Positions 23,440 through 35,123 of a DNA stretch of 64,000 bases are shown piece by piece. How positions within the stretch are numbered: the first letter of the stretch is position 1; each line of letters begins with the position of its first letter. This DNA comes from Marsupella aquatica (lineage: Eukaryota > Marchantiophyta): contig OZ316896.1 in assembly GCA_973895155.1 (NCBI GenBank), forward strand, positions 20,522,001 through 20,586,000, read 5' to 3'. The notes below the pieces were generated by a model. That model was not told where the DNA came from. It worked only from the letters and a program-made list of their open reading frames with translations, and did not search any database. The translations under genes and the position numbers were made by a program.

Positions 23440-24888
23440 GAAGAGTGATTATGGTGGCAACTCTACCTGCAGCGCATTTAGTGGCACTTCGTTGCCAATC
23501 GTCGTGTCTGGTGAGTGTTCCGAAAGTCGCTCTGTTGGGTCACAACGAATCCAGTCAATTGTGTACAGAGCCTACGAATGTTATTGCTTCTTAAGACTGA
23601 CATCTGGTATCACCCATTGTGTTCCAGGTTAACCGAGCAATGTTACGCTGACTCTATAACAAGCTCAGAGCAGCTGTCATCTTGGGGCCTCCGTACTTGC
23701 TGCCAATGTATTACTCTACAAGCCACCCCTACACACCCACACGCACTAAACACCCCTCAAATTAGAAGTAGAACGAGTTCAGTAAATCTGTACTAGTCTG
23801 GATAAGACGTCAAGAAAGGGAGAAGCTAAGTCGAGTCTTCGTGACGAGCTCATGCTATTCCTTGCGAGTCCGTTCTTATTTGCTCTCATTTTGGTTCCAA
23901 TGAGATTGATTTAATGATCATACTGCTTTGCTATTCTGCTTGACCGAACTAATTCGAGAAAAAAATGCAGGTTAGTCCCCATTCGGAAAGAAAACAGCTT
24001 TGACACGAAATGGAGATTCTGTCTCCTAACACGAGCAGACAAGATCGGATGGCCAGGAAATGTCCAGAGGGATCAACATTCTCATGGTTGTCGCAAGTGG
24101 CATCACAGCTCAAAGGCGGAGCATCTTCTCCGATTTAGAATAAGTTGGCTTTGACTAACTTTCTGGTGCTTTGGTGGAGCTCATAGTTAGAACTCACAGA
24201 ACAGCAATGTTATGGAAATGAGCAGGACCGACCCGATGGGATACGAACAACAATTTCTCCGATACTACAGTTCGTTCCCTCGGGGAAGGACTCCAAGAGC
24301 CTATTTCAGTCTCGTCCTTTCCTTACCTTTAACCTTTTCAGTGATGCACCAACAATGGTGCGTATGCCGGCACTATTTTGATCACGGTTTAGATTCCTTT
24401 GCTGGTTTCCAGCTACAGGGCTTGAGTTTCACCATTGAAGTTCATGAAAAAATAAAAATCTATATTACTCCCTTAGGCTGTATCGACTGAATACTTGGAA
24501 ACTTTTCTGTTGTCCAGTTCTTCTCAATGCGTCGTCTAACGTTCAAGTGTTTGATTGTATTGAATTATTGCATGGTAGCTGCTTGCAACAAACTGAAATG
24601 CGGTAGCCGCGCCAAAGAAGTGGAGTCCCTGGAAATTGCCACGTCCTCTATGACTGATGCGGACAATCTCAAATAGGATGAATTAAGATAACTGCGAATA
24701 ATTTATAGTTGAACGGTCAATTAACTATTGGCGGTGTGTTGTTGAACAATGGTCAATTGGCTCTACCGCATTCTTCCTTCCCCAATTCCATAACAATCCT
24801 GGGAGCCCACCGATTTCTCCTCACATTCCTCTCTGAACGCTGACCAATTGATTGAATGAGTGTGGAATACTGACTATTCAATTCAGTT

Positions 24889-25020
24889 GGTCTAGTCAGG
24901 GTTTAGGGTTTAGCAAGAAGGAACCCAAGGAGCTAATTGGTCTAGGTAGGGTTTAGCAAGAAGGGGCCCATGGAGCTAATTGGTCTAGTTAGGGTTTAGC
25001 AAGAAGGGACCCGGGGAGCA
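24889..25020. repeat. Three tandem copies carrying telomere-like AGGGTTTAG
   Basis: A unit containing TTGGTCTAG, AGGGTTTAG and CAAGAAGG occurs three times with spacing of about 42-49 bp. The first copy has an extra GGTTTAG, making a short run of the plant telomere heptamer TTTAGGG. It is short and interstitial. Confidence 0.8.
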
Positions 25021-25639
25021 TTCGATTTGGCAGAGCCTGATTTTGGAGGGGAGTGGTCCCCCTAAACCCAAACCCCTTGGATTGCAAAATGAACAAACTA
25101 CATGCAACCCCATCTACAACTATAATAAGGGATCCTTCCATTTTTCGTTCTTCGTCCCCATACAAAGAGCTTCTGGGCGGAAAGATCCATAGCTGTTGGA
25201 TTTGATTAGTTGTTTCTGTTCACCATTGATGAGAAAAATATACACTCTTATCACGTATTTGTTTCTCACTGCCCGGTAATACCCCTGGCCAATCCCTATG
25301 GGCCTGCCCTCTTTGCACAGTGCAAATAGGGCTAGTAAGGTCATAAGAACCCTGCAATATCTGAACCCTTCGAGACTCCCTTCCTGTTCTGCAAATTTTG
25401 CTATACAACAGTGGAAAGCGCTCACATTTCCAGCTCGACCTTGTTCTGGGCCTCATGCTCTTCTTTGTCCAATGACGCTACTGAGGAGACCGAGAACTCA
25501 ATCATACCAAACCACGATCCACACTTCTGTCTAGTCACAGTAGTTATTCTGAATCACTCACACAGTTCAATTGCATTGAAAGGAATGCGCAAGGACGCTT
25601 GGTGATGCAGTTGTGTTTCAGAGTCACTAATTGAAGCAT

Positions 25640-26040
25640 TCAGTATTCTGTCCAGCTGTACAAGCCTTGCCCAAAAACTGCAAAGTAGCCAGTATCTCCT
25701 CTTTTCAATGTAAATCTAACTCCAACGTCCAACCTACTGTATTGGGACATTTTACGTATTCCTCCCTACACCTCACCGAGACAGATCTTCACACTGGTAA
25801 GTTCACATCTGGCATAAAAGTTTGCCCCTGAACATTGCCTGTGTTTGAAGACCCTTAAATGAACCATGCCAAAATGACGGCTCAAACGCAGAATTCCAAA
25901 GTGACATTACAACTTAGGTCCCAGTCGTATGTACATTCAAGCTCATAATCTAACTGAGCTCAAGGTATCTTGTCAGCTGGCTTCGAGAGGTAGCTGTAGC
26001 TTATAAATGAAGGATCCTGCAGTCCACGACATTGCATTAA
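25640..26040 (+). repeat. Dispersed repeat R1, copy 1
   Basis: Shares long collinear stretches with 38880-39215 in the same orientation: GTACAAGCCTTGCC, the block around TATTCCTCCCTACACCTCAC, GACCCTTAAATGAACCATGC, GACGGCTCAAACGCAG, GAGCTCAAGGTATCTT and TGTAGCTTATAAA. Small gaps separate the blocks. No terminal repeats or coding frame were identified, so its class is unknown. Confidence 0.8.
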
Positions 26041-26399
26041 ATAATCTTTTTAGAGAGCAGTCGCGAGGTACAGAAGCCAATGTTCGGGCCGATGTCTGAT
26101 GTTCTGTCTGATGTTCTGTTTGTAGTTTGCCCTTTGGAAGCAGAGGTAGTTTGATCGCAGTCGTCTGCAATCCGACTGCGCAGTTCTTGTCATTCACTGC
26201 ATTCTACTGCAGTGTGAGAACTTCCAAGAGCTACAGTAGTACAAAGGGACACCACTATTTCCCCGGTAATACTCACTACGGTGTGTCGTATCGTGCAGCC
26301 TATTTGAGTCACCTTCAAGACTCCATTGCTAGGGTTGAGGACAGCCTATTTTTTAAGGTTGTTAATTTTAGCCAGTGTGGCGAATGTTTGCTTCTCTAA

Positions 26400-26640
26400 G
26401 GGAGGAGATTCTAGGAATATTCTTTATCAGATTTTACTGAATTAAATCGTGACCGTCAGACCATCAGATATCCCTAGATTTAAGGAGGACCATTAGATTC
26501 TGGCTAGTGGGGTCCATGATTTGGTGGAAGAGTGGCTAATGGTGTCACAAAAATGTAGCAAATATTAGCCAAAACTGGCGAAAGTTTTTGGGGGAGGTGG
26601 ATTTTGGCTAAAATTTGCACTTGAAAAATACGCTGGTTGA
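26400..26640 (+). repeat. Dispersed repeat R2, copy 1
   Basis: Diverged copy of a family also at 26787-27000 (+), about 57790-57980 (+) and about 55570-56125 (reverse). Shared marks are GAGGAGAT followed by an A/T-rich run, ATCCCTAGATTTAAGGA, TTCTGGCTA and 'GGCGAAAGTTTTTGGGGGAG'. In the reverse copy the last reads as CTCCCCAAAAAGTTGAAAA. Likely an old non-autonomous transposon; class not determined. Confidence 0.65.
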
Positions 26641-27009
26641 GGATGAACTAGTGGCCAGATGATGTGCTTAGTACCTAGAGGAGTTACGCTCTAAGTACAT
26701 CCAGGATTTGGGATTTATGGGAGGGTGATTTTTAAGGTTTCTCCTTTTCTTATAAGTCAGAGTGGCCAATGTCCCCTTGTGTTAAGGAGGAGACTGAGGA
26801 GATGCTAGAAATCTTCCTTATCTACATTTACTAGATTAATGCTAGACCCTTACAATCTCCCTAGATTTAAAGGATAGCCGTTCTGGCTAATGGATTCAGT
26901 GCCTTGGATGGAAACTGATATTGGCACCCAAAAAGCTGGTGATTTTTGGCCAAAGTTGGAAAAAGCTTGTTGATGGACGTGGAATGTGGGAGTCTAGGGG
27001 TTTATGGGT

Positions 27010-27100
27010 ACAACTACTTGAACCTATAATCCAGCATTTATTTGTGGGTTTATGGCCTCAACTACTTGAAGAAAATGCTGGATTATGGGTTTAACTAGTT
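27010..27100. repeat. Hairpin-forming inverted repeat within R2-like DNA
   Basis: The left arm, ACTACTTGAACCTATAATCC plus AGCATTT, is complementary to the right arm, AAATGCTGGATTATGGGTTT plus AACTAGT, with three mismatches and a ~30-bp loop. A single-arm relative (TGCTGGATTATGG then GTAGTTGAGGC) is found at about 57947-57977. Confidence 0.75.
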
Positions 27101-28759
27101 GAGGCGCACCACTCCAGTTGAAATTTTGATGACATTCATTTTATAGTCCTTATTGAAAGTATGGAGGGCTAACCCTATATAAGTTTCACATTCAAACTAA
27201 ACCCACAACTCCAGTCCTTGGATTTGGGGATCAATCTTTGAGAACCTTTGGTTTTTTGCCTTTTACACAAGGGCCCCCTCCCCCACTTGGCAAATTGAGC
27301 AGTCATACTTCCCCAAAATATTGACCATATCTGGCAAAAGGTTTAAGCATACCTCTTCCAAAGAATAATTTAATGTTTGTGTTTGCCACATATGCTAGTA
27401 TGTGGTAACCAGTCATATCCAAATTAACACTATTTCTTATCACATATGTGATGCAGCTATGTCCTGGTAGCCCCTTCTGAGTCTCACACCTAATATTATG
27501 CCTTGTGACATACACTAAAATAGGCATACAAACAAAAGGAACGATGGAACTATTTCTTGAGCCTGTGAATCTCACTAATAAATTAATGGGATGAGAAGCT
27601 AGAGTTGGGGTCTAAGTTTCTAGAGTGAAACCTCTAAACCATGACTGTAGGGCCCCACCACTTTGCCCACCACAATTTATGTGGATGGAAATAACGATGG
27701 GATGTTATGTACATGATAAAATGATGATCACTCATGATTTGTCATATCCCTACTAACATTCAAAGAATGGTCATTCAGGCCTATTAAACAAAAGGAAAGA
27801 AGAACCATGACCTACCATCTTACTCCTTCAAACCTATCATTAATTTAATAACTCAGGGGGGTGGTCCTTAACCTGCCTTCAGACAACTTGTACATATTAT
27901 TTGCAACCCCAAATTCTCTAGCAATCTCCACACTGATGGATCCCTTGTTGACCTTGTCTACAAGTTCCTCCATTGGCTGTGGAGGTAAAGTTGATTCAAG
28001 GCCCATATGCCTTGTTAATAATGGAAGAAACATTTCAGGGATTACATAAAAGCGGAATTCTAACTATTATTGGACCTTGCTACCCTGTTGAAAGGCCTGG
28101 TACCTACATGGTACCTACATCGGAGGGCCATCCTCAAAGCGTGGAAATTTTAAATATGTAGATCATGTCTCAAAGGCAACTAAATGGTCTGTATTGGGAT
28201 GCTGAGAGAGTACCTATCAGCACCTTACCTCGTAATAATGCAAACCTTCTGGGACTAGTTTAGGTTTATTGCCTTTGGGGCATGTCAGAAGATTACCACT
28301 TGAGTGCAGCCCATGTTTGCCTTGGGTGAGAGTGGTCTCAACAATAAATTGCCTCTGCTGACTAACCAGCCCACTCTTGCCTTAGATCAGGCTGTTCAAG
28401 AATTTAAATGCTTGATTGTGTTCAATTGATGACCACATAGATATAAATTGTTACTTGCATATCAAATACCATGAACTTCAAAAATACTCTCATAATCTTA
28501 CTACAAAAGTGTCAACTGAAGCCTACTCTTAAGGGCCTAGGTCTAGAGTGAAATTTCCCAATATAGACAAAATTAATAATGAGGTTTAATAAGATCAAAA
28601 TTGTGTCTAGAGAAACATGACTTTGTGATAGCTCACTTGAATAGAGACTCATAGGTTTTGGGTTCACTCATTTGAATAGAACATGATAGATCTTGGATTC
28701 AACTATTGTGAGTGACTCTTTCTTTTATGTGGGGTTTCATAGATTTCTCCTTTAAAAAC

Positions 28760-28990
28760 AAATAAAAAATTTAAAAATAAAAATAAAAAAATCATTTTTT
28801 TTTTAAATAAAAATAGACAAAAGTGACATTGACTCTAAATAAAGATAAAATTGAAATGAACATAGATACTCTAAACAAAGATAAAACTCAAATGAGCATA
28901 GATAAAAAACAAAAATGACTCTAAATAAAAACAAAACTGAAAATAGGATAGAAAAAAATAACGATGAGGTAAAGACTAACCAAAATAATT
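28760..28990. repeat. A-rich low-complexity tract with TCTAAATAAA-type repeats
   Basis: Runs of AAATAAAA and a T10 stretch near 28795-28804 are followed by loosely repeated 'GACTCTAAATAAAGATAAAA' units about 50 bp apart. No coding potential. Confidence 0.75.
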
Positions 28991-30215
28991 TTATTTTGCA
29001 AGAAGTTTTTCAGGGTCATGGGGATAGTGTCTCAAATAATCACCTATCTACTGTAGCGCCTACTCAAGATTAGTAACAATATTGGTTATTTATTATCAGA
29101 ACTCTGGAGTACAATTACAAGTACGCTTAACCAATGTTGGTCAAATTAAAGTAGCTTCATCATGGTGTGCCATGCTCAAATGGGACTAACACCAAATAAT
29201 AAGACTCAAACCAAATTCCCCTGTATGCACTCATCGAATGAGGACGATTGTTGGGGGAAACAGATTCGCCTTGAGCCAAGGTCACTATTCTATGCACAAT
29301 TCACCTACTGACTTTCGAAAGACCCATGTGGGAGTGGGCCACTCTGGATATGTTCATGGTCACTAACAATATGTGATGGGCGAAGAGGATTGCAGAGCTT
29401 CGCCCGTGCTAAGACGGAAAACTATGGACAGAACCTAATGAAAAAGAACTTGCTCCTCTGCTTCATCATGAGACCAGAACGTGGACTCAAGGTTGACATT
29501 GAGCTCAACAATCTGAGAGGTATTAATCAATCTAGCGCAACCCACCAAGCCCAATCTCTCTGCTGGCATTTGAACTCGGTCGATGATCTCAAGGCTCTGC
29601 TCCCTGCAAAGAGTAAATTGACGCATTTCAGAATTGAATAATCATTTATTGCTTACCCTATCCTTTCTTTCATAAGTTGGAATACCATCCTTTCTATGAT
29701 ATAATAGTACTAGACATGCTTTCAATAAGAGAAGTAAGATCCAGTAGGCATTGTAAGAAACTAATCACATAAGTAAGAACAGGCATGACAACTCAGCAAA
29801 GCAAGAAATAATTCCATTCTTGAAGCCATGCAGTTCCTGAGATTCTTACAATAATTGCTTTCCTCTGAAATTTGTGGACGTTTTCGCGAGAAGCGCGCTA
29901 GTTCATCATGCTGTCAAGTTGAGAAAAGCCAGAACAACGTTGTGATAACGTCCATCTAGCACAGGTCGAAACTGACACGCAAACACTGGTCCAGCACAAT
30001 TGCTGGATTACAACAGTGAAATAAATGGAGGGCTTCCAACCAGACCAGCCTTCGGTGGCCCGAATGTCTACTGAAAGCTGGAACAAGAAAGAACTCGTCT
30101 CCATCTCAACGCCCTGGAATTATTGAAGAGAGTCCTTTGGCGAGCAGTAAAAATACCGCCAGCACAGCATTACCAAACATCCGAGGAGTAACAGGATAAG
30201 ATAGAGACCGACAAC

Positions 30216-32787
30216 CTATGCTCCCATATTTGGGAGAAGGCTAGTGCTGGCCAATGTATCGGATTCAAATTCCCTTTGGAGACTTTGTGAATGGCCACTC
30301 TTGGTCAGTTCAAGTCCCGGCACATTACAACATATGTTAAGTAACCCCATCACGGAAATAGGGTCTCGCTCCTTGCAGTCCAGTTTCATTCTTTGCGATA
30401 GGTCCATGGCCTCCTGTTCTTTTCCACACTCCATGTGTCCCTGAATCAAAGCATTCCAAGTGGCTGAATTGTGTGTTGGCATCGTGTTGAATACTTTCCA
30501 AGCATCCTCTATGCTCCCACATTTGGCATACATGTTTATGAGGCAACCACCAAGCAGAACATCAGACTCCAAACCCCTTTCAAGGATCTGTGTATGGATA
30601 ACTCTGCCTTCTTGAAGTGCCCCTATAGTTGCACATGCTTTCAGCAACGCAAAACTTGTGACTCTGTCCGGATCCACTCCTTCTTGTTGCATTCTACGCG
30701 AGAGCTCTAATACTTTTTGGAATTGCCCGCATTTCAAAAGTCCGAGAATCATTGCATTCCAAGAAAGCAGATTCCGTGCGGGGAGACCTTCAAAAATCCT
30801 CCAAGCATTCTCCATGCCCTTGTCGTCTGCATGAGCTGAGACACTGACACATGCATTTACCACCCCCAACAAGGTGACATGATCTGGTTCCACCCCCTCC
30901 CATTGCATTTCTCGAGATAGTTCTAATGCTTTCTGCCATTGCCCACATTTTACATATCCCGTGATCATAGCATTCCAAGAGACCACATTGCGTTCAGGCA
31001 TATCGTTGAAGACTGTGCGAGCTTCCTCCATTTTTCCACATGTAGCGTACATGTGGATGAGGCTACAGCCGACAAAGACATCAGACTCACAACCACTTTT
31101 AATGACCTGGGCATGAACATGGCGACCTTCTGAGAGTGCTCCTGCACTACCACATGCGTTAAGCACACCTGTAAAGGTAACACAATCTGGCAACACTCCT
31201 TCTTGCTGCATTTGTCGAAATAGTTCCAATGCCCTATGCCCTTGCCCACATTTTACATAACCCATAATCATAGCATTCCAAGAGACCACATCCCGAGTCG
31301 GCATACTATCAAATACTCTCCAAGCGTCTTCCACGCTCCCACATTTACTGTACATATCGAGCAGGCTGTTACAAACATAGAGATTAGACTGCAACCCACT
31401 TTGAATGACCTCGGTATGAATGCTTCTGCCTTCTTCGAGGGCCCCAATACTGGTGCAAGCATTGACCACCCCTACATAGGTTATGCTATCTGGTTCTAAC
31501 CCTTGAAGTTGCATTTGTTGAAATAGTTCCAACGCTTTCTCCCCTTGCCCACAATTCTTGTAACCAAGAAGCATTGTATTCCATGAGACTACATCCCGTC
31601 TAGGCATATTGCTGAACACTCGCCAAGCATTTTCTATGTTACCGCATTTGGAGTACATATCAACGAGGCTTGCAGACACAAATTCTTCAGACTCAAAACC
31701 ACTTTTAATGATTTGAGCATGAAGTGCGCGGCCTTCTTTCAATGCCTCCAAACTCGCACATGCATTTACCAACCCCAGAAAGGTGACAGGGTTTGGCTCC
31801 ACGCCTTCCCGTTTCATTTTCCGAAACAGTTTCAATGCCTTCTTCCCTTCTCCGCATCTGACATACCCCCGAATCATGGCATTCCAACACACCACATTGC
31901 GTGCAGACATGCTGTCGAAGACGGCCCGTCCATCCTCTATGCTACCACATTTGGCGTACATATCAACGAGGCTACTGCCTACAAACACATCTGACTCGCA
32001 GCCAGTCTTAACGATTTGCGAATGGACGAGTCTGCCTTCTTCGAGGCATTTTAGACCCGCACACGCATTCAGCACTCTAGTGAAAGTAAATTTGTCCGGC
32101 TGATTGCCATCTCGTTGCATTTGGTGAAAAAGCTCCACTGCCTCCTCATAGTCTCGGGACTTAACAAGTCTTGCAAGCTTCAAATTCTGTGAAAAAGTGC
32201 TCAATTTGACAGCCCCCGGAGCCAATACAGCCAGCTCTGCTTCCACCCAAGGGGGCCTCAATTTGTCTTTAACCCAAAGGGCCTCCGTCTTCGTCTTATG
32301 CTTAAAGTCTGGATACCCTGCATTTAGCTACAACTGAAAGTTCAGTCTAATTGATCAGCGGCACACTTCTAAGAGCCAGTTGAAAACCGCGTTACCAGAG
32401 ATACAGGCAAATAAGAAAAATTCGATAGAATGGAGCGTCAAACAGCAATTGAAATCCTTTGCACTTTCAGGTTCTGGTAAGCTGTTTACCTTCTCTGACC
32501 TGTGATCCCACCACTGTGAAGGGTCTGCAAAGAATTCCCGCCATCGCTCTTCTACAATCGTTTTCTTTCCTGTCATAGACAACCCGACTGGTCAAAAATT
32601 GCACTCCTTGTTTGTTCTTCGTGTCAGAGGTTTCAAATATGAGGTATATAAAAGAATATCTTGCACCTTGGAGAATATCTGAGTCTCTTGGCCAAAGAGT
32701 CTCAACCTCTATATCTGAGACTTCTTTGGTTGAGGCGTCAAGACTTGATTCTCCTAACCCTAAACTCTTTGATAAAGTTCCACTCAT
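30216..32787 (-). CDS. OSB/PDF-module plus PLS-type PPR protein without E/DYW domain
   Basis: Organelle RNA-binding protein of the pentatricopeptide-repeat family; role probably RNA processing or editing in plastid or mitochondrion (inferred from family). I joined three exons on the minus strand: 32787-32667, 32587-32490 and 32327-30216; GT-AG borders and frame agree, giving 776 aa. The first two junctions assemble WREFFADPSQWWDHRSEK + LNAGYPDFKHKTKTEALWV, which is the PDF motif of organellar single-stranded DNA-binding (OSB) proteins. Then PPWVEAELAVLAPGAVKL leads into about 17 PLS-type PPR motifs (for example SLVDMYAKCGSIEDGRAVF, NVVSWNAMITGYVKCGQ). The array stops in a degenerate motif ending LLPNMGA with no E, E+ or DYW domain. 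Between NACVSVSAHADDKG and MENAWRIF about 35 residues normally present in the repeat are missing. The start is uncertain: ATG 32787 is the first in frame after a stop, and no clear transit peptide follows, so a further 5' exon is possible. Confidence 0.88.
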
Positions 32788-33686
32788 GCAATTTCGTTGC
32801 TTGGAAAGACATGGACACAACCAGACGAACCTGTTAACTTCAAACTTTTCACCCGTTCTTTAAGTGATTCGTCTCGCAGTTGCATAAACGATTCAATTGA
32901 AGTGTTTCAAGACATAAAATAAGGTCTTTTCTATATCGTCAATTAGTTCAATTTGTACATACTGCGGTATTTTTGAGTTCAATTTGACAAACTCAGCTGC
33001 AAGAGGGTCATCCTGAAAACTCATCTGTTAGACTGTCTTCTTTGGAGACTAGAATAATAACCCGAAAACTTTGCTCACCAAGGGGAAGATGAGTTGCACT
33101 TTGTTGAAGGTGTTCAGCTGAAGAGGCAACGGCTCTATGGCACCAAGCAGAACCTGTCACATCCACAAGATACCCCAGCATTCAAAACTGAGCTCCATGG
33201 GAGAAAGAGAGCCATTGTGTAAATAAAGTCAGTAACTACCGCCAGCAAAGAGCTAGATTTACGGTGAGAAACGCACTGCGACAAAAACACGAAACGAACC
33301 GAGTATTATCTACGAACGCCCCCTCTGCGTTTTCAATATCTAAGTAGAGATTTTGTGAATAAGAGAACGGACAAATTCAAATTCATGACTGGAGCTTCGC
33401 GAACTCGATAGCCAACATCACATTACGATTCAGGAACCTCATTCAATGAATTCTCCGTACAAAATTACCGCAAAATGAATACACAAGATGGGTCTTCTGA
33501 AGATATTGACCACGGGAGCGTATGGTCGAGTGGCACCGATCAGAACCTGCTGCATGAATTTCACACAGGCCAACTTCAGAAAAGGTGTTTTTCCCGAAAA
33601 CTTGAACACACTCAGATGCTGGGACCCAGCAAATCCTCATGTGCGACATCAGCTCGTTCGCTATGGCCTCCGATCGAGATCCACAC

Positions 33687-33789
33687 CTGGGTGGTTGCAG
33701 CACTCTGCCGGGGTTGCAGCACTCTCCCGCGCAGCTATGGATCCGAGAACAGCACAAACGTTCGCAGCTGAGACCGCAGCCATCTCCAT
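33687..33789 (-). other. Possible upstream exon with targeting-peptide-like N-terminus
   Basis: On the minus strand an ATG at 33789 opens MEMAAVSAANVCAVLGSIAA, then a Ser/Ala/Thr-rich run, with a GT donor after 33687. Composition resembles an organelle targeting peptide, and it lies 0.9 kb upstream of the PPR gene in the same orientation. Its splice phase does not fit directly onto the first PPR exon, so a link would need another exon. Weak candidate. Confidence 0.2.
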
Positions 33790-34901
33790 CTCCAACAACA
33801 GCTGTAATGAATCGATAACAGAGTCACAATCCCTGCCCTGTTCCGCTCCTCTTCCACTCTTCCATACTCTACTTCTCCTCTCCTCTCCTCTCCTCTCCTC
33901 TCCTCTCTGCTCTGCTCCTATAGTCTCGTCGCTGAGCTCATTCCAGAAATTTGCTCACCCAGAATAAGATTGGCTGTTACGGCCTGTTTTTACCGGTTTC
34001 AGAGGAGGTAACTCCTCTTTACCGCCTTTCTGATGGTGATTTTGAAGTTACTGGGATCCTGTCCGGTGGGGATATAATTCTCTTTCAGCGATAACTCTCA
34101 TTTTAGTGAGTTTGACGTTATTAGCCTCAATACCCACGTGTATGCACATACAGGAAGGGTTCCTATACCCAGACTTCCCATGCCTGGCCCAAAACACTCT
34201 AAACAAATGTTACTAAACTTAATTGTTCTCTAGGGTTCCATTTTACGGAGTAGGTCATGCCCAGTAGACTTTGATAGCTACTGTAACTACAGTAAAGATT
34301 GGGCGTTGTTTTCCCCTCGTTACCCTCTGGATGAGTCTGGGTGTGGTTTTACATTTTATGGCTTCTGCTGTGCGGGTTTTGCCTTTGGTTGTTACATCGG
34401 AGTTTACTTCACCTGATCAGTAAAACATGAGTGTCAAGACAAAAAATAATACTTGGTGGATCCCCAGTCCCCACATTGCAAAAAAGTGTTTTTGTGAGGT
34501 GCATGTACCCTCCATGATATCCTTCCTTGTTGGGTTGCTCACTAGGTTCTTGTGTGATAGGGGCAGTGCTTATAACCAGCAGTACGCTTGATCATTAGAA
34601 GAGGGAGAGCCCAAACTGGGTAGAGAAGCTTTCCATAGTTTTACACTACTCTACAGTTGCCTCATGGATCTAGCCCAAACCAACCCACCCTCAATCAACT
34701 TGACCAAACTTTGGCAAGCCATTGGTACTATATATTTATCTGTAATATAGCCAAGGATGGGTAGCTCAAACCCAAACCAAGTCCAGCTCAGCTCAGCTCA
34801 ACTCAAGGCAATGCAACCCCCAGCCCAGCCCAACCCAACCCAAGTTACCATCGAACTTGCCATGGAACATGACTTCAACCCTAACATCATTCTCACTTGC
34901 T

Positions 34902-35040
34902 CTTCTCTCATCACTGGACATAGTGTTGGAAACTTTTGTGCAACCTTCCCATCAATTCAATGAGAAAGAGGCACAAAAGTTGGGATTGATGGGAAGGGGG
35001 CACAAAAGTTTCAAACACTATGTCCAGTGATGAGAGGAGA
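34902..35040. repeat. Inverted repeat, ~50-bp arms, ~30-bp loop
   Basis: Left arm (about 34904-34957), starting TCTCATCACTGGACATAGTG, is the reverse complement of the right arm (about 34985-35038), ending CACTATGTCCAGTGATGAGA, with only a few mismatches (GTTGGAAACTTT versus AAGTTTCAAAC; CAACCTTCCC versus GGGAAGGGGG). It could be a small foldback element or a precursor of a small RNA. No target-site duplication was recognised. Confidence 0.85.
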
Positions 35041-35123
35041 TCCTTACTTTCTCTTTCTTGTTCTTCATGTTGTGGTCTGGATTAAGGGCAAGTCAGAGTA
35101 CTCCCGTAAGCAAAGTCCTACAG

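Larger units (their letters stand above)
23440..30215. other. Intergenic, repeat-rich region between INTS8 and PPR gene
   Basis: No gene supported in 6.8 kb. It contains a telomere-motif tandem repeat (24889-25020), one copy of a dispersed repeat (25640-26040) shared with 38880-39215, diverged copies of a second repeat family (26400-26640 and 26787-27000), a hairpin at 27010-27100, and an A-rich low-complexity tract (28760-28990). ORFs at 25298-25534, 27303-27575 and 29390-29641 have no recognisable domain. Confidence 0.5.
32788..35123. other. Intergenic region upstream of PPR gene
   Basis: Apart from the weak exon candidate above there is no supported gene. Present are a CTCCT microsatellite (about 33863-33906), a perfect-looking hairpin at 34902-35040, and AGCTC-type short repeats at 34780-34805. 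The PPR promoter probably lies at 32.8-34.0 kb. Confidence 0.45.

Noticed and set aside
30290-30320. TTCAAGTCCC motif like a tRNA T-arm B box
   Set aside because: Within the PPR coding exon; no matching A box, acceptor stem or anticodon arm.
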